A DNA stretch of 64,000 bases from Bacteroidales bacterium (GTDB taxonomy: Bacteria; Bacteroidota; Bacteroidia; Bacteroidales; Bacteroidaceae), in assembly GCA_015654535.1 (NCBI GenBank), contig JAATGU010000148.1, positions 31,200 to 95,199 of the forward strand, in the 5' to 3' direction. Of the stretch, positions 1 through 8,576 are shown in pieces. Under the pieces are notes generated by a model that saw only the letters and a program-made list of their open reading frames with translations, made no database searches and was not told the origin of the DNA. A program made the position numbers and the translations under genes. Numbering within the stretch: the stretch's first letter is position 1; each line of letters opens with the position of its first letter.

Positions 1-1344
1 ATAATATGCAACCGCATTTGTTGAACCTAATTCGGCTGCCATCAGCAATACATCTGCATAACGAATTACAACAAAATCCTGATCCTGAGAAATTTGGTTG
101 TCATTTGAACCACCTGTGTCAGAAGTGCCATCAGGTAAAGCGGTCGGAGTATATTTTTTTACTGAATAACCAGTGTATTCACGTTGGTCTTTCAAATCAA
201 AAGATTTTTTAATTCCTTCACCAGCTATATCAATTGCAGAAGCAGTCTTGCGAGTATCTCCAGTAGCGAAAGCATTTATTAACTTAGGATTTACCGTACA
301 AGCACCCCAACCCTTTCCATAAGGAGACCAGTTTGTATTACGCATACCCATCATTACCAACCAACGATTGCCATCCATCATACCATCATAATTTTGAGTA
401 TTATTAAATTTCTGAGCAAATACAGTTTCTTTATTCCCCTTACCTGCATATCCCGATTTATCTAACGTGTTTTTAGTAGCATTAGCAACATAACTTGCAG
501 CAGGCCAAAGAGATTTAAAGTCTTCGACCAAACCAAATTCATTACTAGCAATTACATCTTCCAAACCTGCCAATATTTCGGCTTTAGTCACACCCAAATC
601 ATCTTTACCATAATAACCCGTATAAAATAGATAAACACGTGCCAGCATCGCCTTAGCAGCGTAGCAAGTAATACGGCCATCATTTGTAGCTGCATCAGCT
701 TTAGGATAAGCATTGGCCGGAATATTTGCTGCCGCAAATTTCAAATCTTCAACGATCAATTTATATGTTTCAATTGGATCTGCTTGCACTACATTATCAG
801 TTGTAGGTTCTGTTAATAATGGAACTTTTTCAAAAAGACGAACCAAATCAAAATACATAATAGCACGTAAAAAACGAGTTTCACCTTCAATTCGACTACG
901 AGTTGCAGTAATTGTCGCTTCATCTGTAGAATTCCACGATGCAACAGTTGGTAACTTTAGCAACAATGTATTACAACGGAAAATGCCAGCATAATAATCA
1001 CCCCATGTTCCGTTAAATAAATTATTGTCTGACGGAGATTGCGTAATATCAAAGCGATCTAAAGCCTGATAGCCTCGGCCATCCGTATTACCTGTCCCAC
1101 CAAAGCAGTCATCAGAAAGGACCTCGGAAGTTACATAAAAGGAAAGGTTACCATTAGAAGAAGTACGTTGATAGCCATCATAACACCCAATCAAGGCCAT
1201 CTCAGCATCAGCCTCAGTTTTATAGAAATTTTCATCAATAACCGATGTCTGTGATTCCACATCCAAATAACTTCCTGAGCAAGAGAAGAAACTGAGGCTC
1301 AATACCCCAAATACCAGTAGTATATTTAATTTGAACTTATTCAT
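1..1344 (-). CDS. SusD/RagB-family outer-membrane lipoprotein, C-terminus missing at window edge
   Basis: SusD-like proteins are surface lipoproteins that capture glycans or other nutrients and pass them to the partner SusC channel. About 448 codons are open to the left edge of the window with no stop. The start at 1342-1344 gives a lipoprotein signal peptide (MNKFKLNILLVFGVLSLSFF-SC) with the lipidated cysteine at residue 22, followed by SGSYLDVES, the usual SusD opening. Typical SusD features follow, such as an alpha-helical stretch with ETRFLRAIMYFDLVRLFE and, near the edge, a VVIRYADVLLMAAEL segment that normally precedes the last helices. It starts 21 bp downstream of the susC stop on the same strand, so the two form an operon. 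The substrate cannot be read from the sequence and no glycoside hydrolase is visible beside it. Confidence 0.93.
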   Translation of the reverse strand, partial: MNKFKLNILLVFGVLSLSFFSCSGSYLDVESQTSVIDENFYKTEADAEMALIGCYDGYQRTSSNGNLSFYVTSEVLSDDCFGGTGNTDGRGYQALDRFDITQSPSDNNLFNGTWGDYYAGIFRCNTLLLKLPTVASWNSTDEATITATRSRIEGETRFLRAIMYFDLVRLFEKVPLLTEPTTDNVVQADPIETYKLIVEDLKFAAANIPANAYPKADAATNDGRITCYAAKAMLARVYLFYTGYYGKDDLGVTKAEILAGLEDVIASNEFGLVEDFKSLWPAASYVANATKNTLDKSGYAGKGNKETVFAQKFNNTQNYDGMMDGNRWLVMMGMRNTNWSPYGKGWGACTVNPKLINAFATGDTRKTASAIDIAGEGIKKSFDLKDQREYTGYSVKKYTPTALPDGTSDTGGSNDNQISQDQDFVVIRYADVLLMAAELGSTNAVAYY

Positions 1345-1365
1345 AATTATTCGTTGTTTTAAATA

Positions 1366-4300
1366 TTAGAATTTAAGATTAACACCAAACAGATAAGTTC
1401 TTGGCCGTGGATAGTAACCAAGGTCAATTCCTGATACCCATTTATCTGTTCCATAACCAATTTCAGGATCCATTCCATCATATTTGGTAAAAGTGAATGC
1501 ATTTTGTACAGAAGCATAAAGCCTGCACTGGCTAATAAATTTGCATTTTATCAGCTTAGCAAAATCATAACCCATAGTGATATTGCTGATACGGAGATAA
1601 TCACCGTCTTGCAAATAAAGGTCAGAAAACTGCCAATTAATATTGCTTTCAGTCACACGAGGGATGCTATTTGAAGTTCCTTCACCTGTCCAACGGTTAA
1701 GAATAGCCGTAGTGTAATTAGCTTGTTTGTTAGCATGATTACGATAAGACTGAACAATTTTGTTTCCCGTCACGCCGTTCGCATTTATAGAAAAATCGAA
1801 TCCTCTATAATCAAAACCTAAATTAAATCCAAATGTAAAATCTGGCATTCCATTACCTAAGTCCGTTTTATCACTTGAATCAATAACTCCATCCTGGTTT
1901 AAATCCACATACTTCACATCACCAGGTTGTACAGCAGCTTGAAGTATTCCTTGCTTAGCAGCTTTCCAATCGGCAATTTCCTGTTCACTCTGGAAAATAC
2001 CAGCTGTCTTATACCCCCAAAAATAGCCAATGGAATGCCCATTTTGCGCACGATAAAACTCTTCCGAATTATCATAAAGCATATTGATAGAACCGTGAAT
2101 AATTCCGTCTTCTGTTGGTATATTACCAACTTTATTTTTGTTATAAGCACCATTGACGCCAACATTATAATTGAATTTACCAATATGGTCGCTCCAATTT
2201 AAAGCCAATTCAAAACCTGTATTTTTTACATTACCACCATTAATATAAGGAGCATTTGCACCAGCAGTTGCAAGAATAGGAGCTTGTACCAGCCAATCTT
2301 TAGTTGTCTTTATATAGAAGTCAGCGTTAACTCCTAAACGGCTACTTAAAAAACGGGCATCAATACCTACATTTGTCTGTTCGGACGTTTCCCATTTCAA
2401 ATTTTCATTTGATAAACGACTTGGATAAGCACCGGCAACATTAATTCCTCCAGTACCAAACACATAGTATGCAGCAGGGTTACTACTGCTGTAGCCTGTA
2501 GAAGTATTTATAGGAGAAGCGTACTGAAAATCATCAATATCTTGGTTACCTACCTGCCCCCAACTAACTCGGAATTTCAAGAAATCAAGCCATTTATGTG
2601 AATTTTCCATAAATTTTTCATTGGATATTACCCAACCTGCAGACGCTGATGGAAAATATCCCCAACGATGTCCTGAAGCAAACTTAGAAGAGGCATCGGC
2701 GCGTAATGTAGCATTAATCATGTATTTTTCCTTGTAGTTGTATCCTACACGACCAAAGTATGAAACACGACGGAATACATTCTCAGGTTTCCCATTTACC
2801 GTTTTAGTCTCTACCACATTTCCATCTGCATCAGTATATGCTTGACCAGTTGTATTATCAAGGTAAGCATGAGAAAAGTCATTAAATTGTGATAATAAAT
2901 TCCAGTTAGAAGCAGACAAATATGTTCCCTGATAACGAACAGCTTCCATACCAATTAATGCATTAAAAGAATGATCCTCGTTAATCTTAAAATCATAACT
3001 CGCTGTATTTGTCCATGTCAGCGTATGGCCTTTACTCATGTTCTGAGTAGTAGTAGTATGCTGTTTGTTATAAGAATACTCAGAAAATTGATAAAGTGGA
3101 GTAAAACTACGATATTCGGAAGAAGAATAATTAATACCAAAAGTAGATTTTATTTTCAAGTTCTTTATAGGTTCTAATTCCGCATAAATATCTGCCATCA
3201 ATTTCTGAGCATCAGTCTTATTATTTATACTAGTCATCATTGACCCATAAGGATTACCATCTCCCTTATACCAAGTTGAGTTACTCGTATCATTATACGG
3301 ACTATCATATAAATTATTATCGCTATATACCGGAGAAAGGGGAGAAGTAGCGAATGCACCACGAAGCGTATTATTGTATTGGTTACCTACATTAATACCT
3401 GTATTCTTTATATAATTAAAATTCAGATGCTGACCTACCTTTAAAAAATCTTTATAAAGTTTGTGCTCTGTGTTTATACGAAAGCCATAACGCTCGTAAT
3501 TTGAAACATCAGAACCACCTACGATACCTTCCTGAGAAGTATAGTTTAATGAAAGTGAATAAACCGATACTTCAGAACCACCATTTATATTCATTGAATA
3601 GTTTTCTGTTTTTGCATCATTCTTAAACATCTGGTTCACCCAATTAGTATTAGCTAAATCACCCATCGAAGTCCAATCATAAGCAGCAGAACCTGAGTTA
3701 AGCGCTTGTTCGTCCATAATTATTTTATACTCATCTGCATTCAGCATTTTAGTTTTACGAGCAACATTTTGCACACCATAATAAGCATCAAATGATACCT
3801 GTCCTTTATTGTTAGAGCCCTGTTTTGTAGTAACCAATACAACTCCATTGGCTGCCTGTGCACCATAAATTGCAGCAGAAGCAGCATCTTTCAAAATATC
3901 AATAGACTGAATATCGGCAGCATTCAATAAAGAAATATCACCTTCAATACCGTCAATAATATAAAGTGGACCAGAATTGCCTACCGTACCCAAACCACGA
4001 ATAACTACTTTCATGTCTGAACCAGGTTGACCAGAAGTAGAGGATATAGTCACACCCGGAGTCTTTCCCTGTAATGCTTGCAGCGGACTGGTCGTATTCA
4101 ATTTAGCAAGTTCATCTCCTTTTATCTGAACTGTAGCACCGGTTGATAGCCTCTTTTTCTGAACGCCATAACCTACTACAACCACTTCGTCCAATGAATG
4201 AGCATCTTCTTTCATCGTAACATTAATCACTCGCTTTTCTTGAATAGGTACTTCTACTTTAAGGAAACCTATATAAGAGAAAACAAGAGATGATGAGCTA

Positions 4301-4548
4301 CTCTTCACGTTTAAAGAGTATTTACCATCAATGTCGGTCATGGTTCCAGTTGTAGTACCTTTCACTAAGACACTCACCCCCACAAGCGGCTGGTTATCTG
4401 TGGCAGATATCACAACTCCCGAAATAGTTTTATTGTCTTGAAGAGGATTGGCCCGAAGGTTACTGATCCCAGGCAAAAGGAATAATAATGCCATTACAAA
4501 TCTACATAAATGAACATTTATGCATTTTTCAATAAATGTTTTTCTCAT
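1366..4548 (-). CDS. SusC/RagA-family TonB-dependent outer-membrane transporter
   Basis: This 1060-residue protein is a TonB-dependent transporter that imports substrate caught by the neighbouring SusD-like lipoprotein. A signal peptide (hydrophobic core around residues 17-33) is followed by a carboxypeptidase-regulatory-like domain (about 40-120, TISGVVISATDNQPLVGVSV), a TonB-box-like DEVVVVGYG near 123-131, a plug domain (about 135-240, with LYIIDGIEGD and SAAIYGAQAANGVVLVTTKQG) and a long beta-barrel ending in the terminal aromatic NLKF. No STN signalling domain is visible, so it is probably not itself a trans-envelope sensor. No sigma/anti-sigma pair or hybrid regulator lies next to it. 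An internal start at residue 19 is possible, but the longer start gives the basic n-region common in this family. Confidence 0.95.
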   Translation of the reverse strand: MRKTFIEKCINVHLCRFVMALLFLLPGISNLRANPLQDNKTISGVVISATDNQPLVGVSVLVKGTTTGTMTDIDGKYSLNVKSSSSSLVFSYIGFLKVEVPIQEKRVINVTMKEDAHSLDEVVVVGYGVQKKRLSTGATVQIKGDELAKLNTTSPLQALQGKTPGVTISSTSGQPGSDMKVVIRGLGTVGNSGPLYIIDGIEGDISLLNAADIQSIDILKDAASAAIYGAQAANGVVLVTTKQGSNNKGQVSFDAYYGVQNVARKTKMLNADEYKIIMDEQALNSGSAAYDWTSMGDLANTNWVNQMFKNDAKTENYSMNINGGSEVSVYSLSLNYTSQEGIVGGSDVSNYERYGFRINTEHKLYKDFLKVGQHLNFNYIKNTGINVGNQYNNTLRGAFATSPLSPVYSDNNLYDSPYNDTSNSTWYKGDGNPYGSMMTSINNKTDAQKLMADIYAELEPIKNLKIKSTFGINYSSSEYRSFTPLYQFSEYSYNKQHTTTTQNMSKGHTLTWTNTASYDFKINEDHSFNALIGMEAVRYQGTYLSASNWNLLSQFNDFSHAYLDNTTGQAYTDADGNVVETKTVNGKPENVFRRVSYFGRVGYNYKEKYMINATLRADASSKFASGHRWGYFPSASAGWVISNEKFMENSHKWLDFLKFRVSWGQVGNQDIDDFQYASPINTSTGYSSSNPAAYYVFGTGGINVAGAYPSRLSNENLKWETSEQTNVGIDARFLSSRLGVNADFYIKTTKDWLVQAPILATAGANAPYINGGNVKNTGFELALNWSDHIGKFNYNVGVNGAYNKNKVGNIPTEDGIIHGSINMLYDNSEEFYRAQNGHSIGYFWGYKTAGIFQSEQEIADWKAAKQGILQAAVQPGDVKYVDLNQDGVIDSSDKTDLGNGMPDFTFGFNLGFDYRGFDFSINANGVTGNKIVQSYRNHANKQANYTTAILNRWTGEGTSNSIPRVTESNINWQFSDLYLQDGDYLRISNITMGYDFAKLIKCKFISQCRLYASVQNAFTFTKYDGMDPEIGYGTDKWVSGIDLGYYPRPRTYLFGVNLKF

Positions 4549-4984
4549 GGTACATCGTTAATTAGTTAATTTTCTTATTGGGCTCTATGAACCGATATAA
4601 AAGTAAAGCTTAATAACTTAATAAGACTATATTTTTGTTAAAGCTGAGGGGTATATTGGTTAACATAGGGTGTTTAAATGTTACTTAGAAGGGGGTTGTT
4701 TGTTACTAAAAACAAAAAAAGATAAATTAACAAGAATTACGGATATCTCGGAGACTATTTACAGTCTTTTTTAAAGTGGTGACAAACATTCCGGAAAGAC
4801 TTCTTTTATATGTATCGGTATAAAGTTTGTCACCCCCATTAACAAATGGTTTCAGAAGAAGTGACCTTCGTAACCCTCTAAAAATGTCTTGAAGTTTTCG
4901 CCTTTTTTAGAATATAATTATAATGTAAACAAAAAAGAGCTAACCATAGGCTAACTCTTTCTGTGATGCTATATTAGATAGCAA
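4549..4984. other. Intergenic region upstream of susC, with a 10-bp inverted repeat
   Basis: This 436-bp gene-free stretch separates rubrerythrin from susC. It holds the rubrerythrin terminator at its right end and a perfect 10-bp inverted repeat, GGTGACAAAC at 4778-4787 and GTTTGTCACC at 4825-4834, with 37 bases between the arms. No convincing TAnnTTTG promoter box facing susC was found, which would suit a promoter that needs an activator or an alternative sigma factor. A weak 5-bp hairpin followed by T residues is seen on the plus strand at 4752-4773. No open reading frame worth calling is present. Confidence 0.5.
4930..4960 (-). terminator. Rho-independent terminator of rubrerythrin
   Basis: The arms at 4936-4945 and 4949-4958 pair over 10 bp (two G-U pairs on the minus-strand RNA) around a 3-base loop, and are followed on the minus strand by a run of T. 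It starts about 25 bases after the rubrerythrin stop. Confidence 0.8.
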
Positions 4985-5563
4985 TCAATAATTTTCTTTT
5001 TTTACTTCAAAGTAAGCTTGCGGGTGTAAACAGGCTGGACACGCTTTAGGAGCTTCTTTACCCACGTGAATGTATCCACAATTACGACATTGCCATACAA
5101 CTTCGCCTTCTTTTGCAAAAATAGAAGCGGTCTCAATGTTCTTCACGAAAGAACGGAATCTTTCTTCATGTCCCTTTTCAGCGATGGAAATGTTGCGATA
5201 CATGGCAGCAATTTGATAGAATCCTTCCTTTTCCGCCACATCAGCAAAAGCAGGATAATCTAAAGACCATTCAGAATGTTCTCCAGCAGCAGCTTCCTGT
5301 AAATTATCAATAGTTAGACCGATTACCCCGGCAGGAAAGCTAGCTGTTATTTCTACCATTCCTCCTTCTAAAAACTTAAACATACGTTTGGCATGTTCCT
5401 TTTCCTGGTCCGCAGTTTCAGAAAAGATGGCTGCTATTTGTTCAAAGCCCTCTTTTTTTGCTGCGCTTGCAAAATAAGTATAACGCATTCTTGCTTGAGA
5501 CTCACCTGCAAAAGAGTGCATCAAATTTTTTTCTGTCTGTGTTCCTTTAATACTTTTAGTCAT
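4985..5563 (-). CDS. rbr: Rubrerythrin
   Basis: Rubrerythrin is a cytoplasmic non-haem diiron peroxidase that reduces hydrogen peroxide in anaerobes. The 192-residue protein has the N-terminal ferritin-like four-helix bundle with the diiron ligand segments (FAGESQARMRYTYF near residues 18-31 and ADQEKEHAKRMF near 51-62, the second half carrying IAEKGHEERF), and a C-terminal rubredoxin-like domain with two paired cysteine motifs, CRNCGY and CPACLH (about residues 158-178). Both metal sites look intact and the length is usual for the family. It is a single-gene unit with its own terminator downstream and a TATATTTG box upstream, divergent from the SulP gene. Such genes are commonly induced by oxygen or peroxide, but no OxyR or PerR site was identified. 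Confidence 0.96.
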   Translation of the reverse strand: MTKSIKGTQTEKNLMHSFAGESQARMRYTYFASAAKKEGFEQIAAIFSETADQEKEHAKRMFKFLEGGMVEITASFPAGVIGLTIDNLQEAAAGEHSEWSLDYPAFADVAEKEGFYQIAAMYRNISIAEKGHEERFRSFVKNIETASIFAKEGEVVWQCRNCGYIHVGKEAPKACPACLHPQAYFEVKKENY

Positions 5564-5616
5564 GATTCTATTATTTAAGTTAGTAAATTACACCCTAAAA
5601 TATTTTGTTTACAACA

Positions 5617-5624
5617 CAAATATA
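5617..5624 (-). promoter_or_regulatory. Promoter -7 box of rubrerythrin
   Basis: On the minus strand this reads TATATTTG, matching the Bacteroides -7 form TAnnTTTG. It lies 54 bases before the start codon. No clean TTTG is seen at -33. Confidence 0.5.
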
Positions 5625-5742
5625 GAATATTTAGTTCAAAATCGCTTTTTTAAATCATAAATAAAATCTATTAAAAGATTGATAAGGTCTATATGCCTTT
5701 AAAATCCTGTTTAAAAGTTACCTCTATTCACATACTTTTATG

Positions 5743-5750
5743 TACTTTTG
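5743..5750 (+). promoter_or_regulatory. Promoter -7 box of the SulP gene
   Basis: TACTTTTG matches TAnnTTTG and would start transcription about 50 bases before the SulP start codon. The -33 element is weak. Confidence 0.5.
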
Positions 5751-5805
5751 CAAAATCTTACTTAATTAGTTGAGAATTTAGCGAAATTAACAATATATAT
5801 AAAAA

Positions 5806-7481
5806 ATGAAAACGTTCGAGTTCAAACCTAAACTTTACACTTGTTTGAAAAACTACTCCAGAGAAACATTCCTTTCTGATTTAATGGCAGGAATTATTGT
5901 CGGTATTGTGGCCCTCCCTTTAGCTATTGCATTTGGTATTGCTTCCGGCGTTTCGCCTGAAAAGGGAATTATAACAGCCATTATCGCCGGTTTTATTATT
6001 TCATTTTTAGGTGGAAGTAAAGTTCAAATAGGAGGCCCCACCGGAGCATTTATTGTCATTGTTTATGGAATTATCCAACAATATGGCGAAAAGGGTTTGA
6101 TTATTGCAACCATTATGGCTGGAGTATTGCTAATCCTCTTGGGATTATTTAAGTTAGGAACAATCATTAAATATATTCCTTATCCTATTGTAGTAGGTTT
6201 TACCAGTGGCATTGCCGTAACGATATTCACCACTCAGATAAAAGATTTATTTGGTTTACCCATGAAGATTGTCCCAGCCGACTTTTTCTCTAAATGGATT
6301 ACATACATTCAAAACCTCTCCACGGCGAATTTATGGTCAACCATTGTAGGTTTAACGAGTATTCTTATTATTATCTACACGCCAAAAGTATTGAAAAAAA
6401 TACCGGGATCACTTATTGCTATTATTTTAATGACAGTCATTGTTTATCTTTTAAGAACATATGCCGGGATTGATTCGATTGAAACCATTGGCGACCGATT
6501 TACAATTAAAGCATCGCTTCCACAAGCCGATGTTCCATCCATGTCCTGGACTGTGGTTAAAGGATTGTTCCCTGCCGCGGTAACCATTGCTGTGTTAGGT
6601 GCTATTTAATCACTTCTTTCCGCAACTGTCGCCGATGGTGTGACAGGAGAAAAACATAATTCCAATCAGGAACTCATTGCTCAGGGAGTAGCCAATCTGG
6701 TGACACCTCTATTTGGAGGACTTCCTGCCACAGGAGCGATTGCACGAACAATGACGAATATTAATAACGGTGGTAAAACTCCGGTAGCAGGATTGATTAC
6801 GCAGCGGTACTTTTCCTTATATTAATTTGCTTGGGACCGCTAACAAAACATATTCCGATGGCATGTCTGGCGGGAGTTTTGGTAATCGTATCATACAATA
6901 TGAGTGAATGGCGAACTTTCCGAGCTTTGCTGAGGAACCCAAAATCGGACATTGCAGTACTCTTGATTACTTTCTTTCTTACAGTAATCTTTGATTTAAC
7001 TGTAGCTATAGAAGTAGGACTGGTCATTGCTTGCCTGCTCTTCATGAAGCGAGTGGCAGAAACCACTAATATCTCTGTAATAACCGAGGAGATTGATCCA
7101 AGCGAAGGGCTAGATATTGCTATTAACGAAGAACATCTGAATATTCCCAAGGATGTAGAGGTTTATGAAATTGAAGGTCCATATTTTTTCGGAATAGCGA
7201 ATAAGTTTGAAGAACAAATGGTTCAGCTTGGTGATCGCCCCAAAGTGCGGATCATCCGTATGCGTAAAGTTCCTTTTATCGATTCCACTGGCATTCATAA
7301 CTTAACGAACCTATGCCGAATGTCGAAGAAAGAAAATATCCAAATCGTACTTTCCGGTGTAAATGAAAAGGTACATGAAACACTTGAGAAGTCAGGCTTC
7401 TATGATTTACTAGGAAAAGAGAATATTTGCAGCCATATTAACGGAGCTTTGGGCAGAGCCGAAGATATTTTAAATAAATAA
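5806..7481 (+). pseudogene. SulP-family anion transporter with STAS domain, broken by a stop codon and a frameshift
   Basis: SulP proteins are inner-membrane carriers for sulfate, bicarbonate or other anions. Read through, the locus encodes about 558 residues, a normal length: a membrane domain (starting SDLMAGIIVGIVALPLAIAFGIASG, with the conserved GPTGAFIVI) and a C-terminal STAS domain (about the last 110 residues, with IDSTGIHNL). Two lesions break it. A TAA at 6607-6609 stands where the family has a glutamate ([19 protein letters not shown]), explained by one G-to-T change. A one-base loss near 6799-6801 shifts the frame at [12 protein letters not shown], and the reading frame resumes through 6831 to the stop at 7481. 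The pieces are collinear and well conserved on both sides, so the damage is recent or reflects sequencing errors. If real, the transporter is non-functional. Confidence 0.88.
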
Positions 7482-7518
7482 TTGCTTAATTAAGCAAAAA
7501 CAACCCGTTATGTTTTTT

Positions 7519-7558
7519 AAAAGGAGTACTGTTAATACTTATTTATCGTACTCCTTTT
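7519..7558. terminator. Bidirectional terminator between SulP and the radical SAM gene
   Basis: AAAAGGAGTAC (7519-7529) and GTACTCCTTTT (7548-7558) form a perfect 11-bp stem with an 18-base loop. T-rich DNA follows on both strands, and it sits between two convergent genes. Confidence 0.8.
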
Positions 7559-7627
7559 ATTATTTTGCTCTACACTAATTTTAAAATACCTCTAGTGATA
7601 TATTTAAAGTAGTAAGGACATATTGGC

Positions 7628-8404
7628 TTAATAAGATGCAGTAGCGGAGATACCTTCCTTCTCCAATAATACAAGAATACGGTCTAACTCCTGATGAGTT
7701 GCTTTGCGGAGATCATGATCGGGCGTTTCCCTGTCAATTGTATAAATCATCACCTGAGAAGGAGCAATGAATTTCACCGCATTTAGCCAAGGAAGTACAT
7801 ATTCGTCGCTAGTGTTATTCACATCTAGTCCCTTATATAACCCTTTCATAAACATCGTCTGAATGATTACATGACCTTGAAAGGCTTTCAGATGGTCAAT
7901 GATTTCCTGCAATACATAGTGCCCTGTAGGACGATTCACCGTTTCTATATATTTTTCATTCACGGTGTCCAATTTCAATATATTATTATCTACTTTCATC
8001 AGCGCTTCAAAAATTTTGGAGCGATGAATAAATGTGGAATTACTAAGTACACTTACTTTGGCATTGGGAAAGTAACGGTCACGAAGGGAAAGAGTATCGT
8101 CAATGATTTCCGGGAAATGAGGATGGCAAGTTGGTTCACCATTTCCTGCAAAAGTAATCACATCAGGAGAGGGCCCGTTTGCCTGCATCTCCTTCAACCG
8201 ATTTTCCAAAGCTGTTTGAACTTCTTCGCGGGTAGGCAATGCATGGTTGGGGCGGTGTTCGGCATTGAACCCACATTCACAATAGATGCAATCGAAAGAA
8301 CAATGTTTACCATCCGATGGTAAAAGGTTAATCCCTAAAGAAACACCGAGTCTGCGGGAATGAACGGGTCCGAAGATGGGTGAGGGATAAATAGCAGTTG
8401 GCAT
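7628..8404 (-). CDS. Radical SAM protein (COG0731-like)
   Basis: The protein (258 residues from the chosen start) carries the radical SAM cluster motif CX3CX2C as CSFDCIYC near residue 35-42 and a glycine-rich SAM segment FAGNGEPTCHP near 85-95. The opening PSPIFGPVHSRRLGVSLGINLLP is typical of small Bacteroidetes radical SAM proteins annotated as Fe-S oxidoreductases; their substrate is not known to me. The longer open frame to 8431 is rejected because that start falls inside the -7 box CAAAGATA at 8429-8436. The ATG at 8402-8404 lies about 18 bases after the predicted transcription start. It is convergent with SulP and divergent from the next gene. Confidence 0.85.
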   Translation of the reverse strand: MPTAIYPSPIFGPVHSRRLGVSLGINLLPSDGKHCSFDCIYCECGFNAEHRPNHALPTREEVQTALENRLKEMQANGPSPDVITFAGNGEPTCHPHFPEIIDDTLSLRDRYFPNAKVSVLSNSTFIHRSKIFEALMKVDNNILKLDTVNEKYIETVNRPTGHYVLQEIIDHLKAFQGHVIIQTMFMKGLYKGLDVNNTSDEYVLPWLNAVKFIAPSQVMIYTIDRETPDHDLRKATHQELDRILVLLEKEGISATASY

Positions 8405-8428
8405 GATCTTTATTATTAAAAATTGCCG

Positions 8429-8436
8429 CAAAGATA
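8429..8436 (-). promoter_or_regulatory. Promoter -7 box of the radical SAM gene
   Basis: The minus strand reads TATCTTTG, matching TAnnTTTG. Its position decides the start codon at 8404 rather than 8431. Confidence 0.6.
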
Positions 8437-8494
8437 ATGCTTATTATTTGTTTAATTTGTGATTGCTTTAATAAGATTACATTAAAATAAAAGT

Positions 8495-8502
8495 TACCTT
8501 TG
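8495..8502 (+). promoter_or_regulatory. Promoter -7 box of the DUF4468 gene
   Basis: TACCTTTG matches TAnnTTTG and lies 74 bases before the start codon. A clear -33 TTTG was not found. Confidence 0.45.
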
Positions 8503-8576
8503 TGGAATTAGAAAATTGATTCCCTCAGTTATAGTTATAGTATGATTTAATTGTTTTATTTACTGATTATACCATT

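Noticed and set aside
6640..7481. SulP pieces as separate functional genes
   Set aside because: The pieces follow each other collinearly along one family alignment and the start codons at 6640 and 6831 fall inside conserved membrane segments, so they are fragments of one gene.
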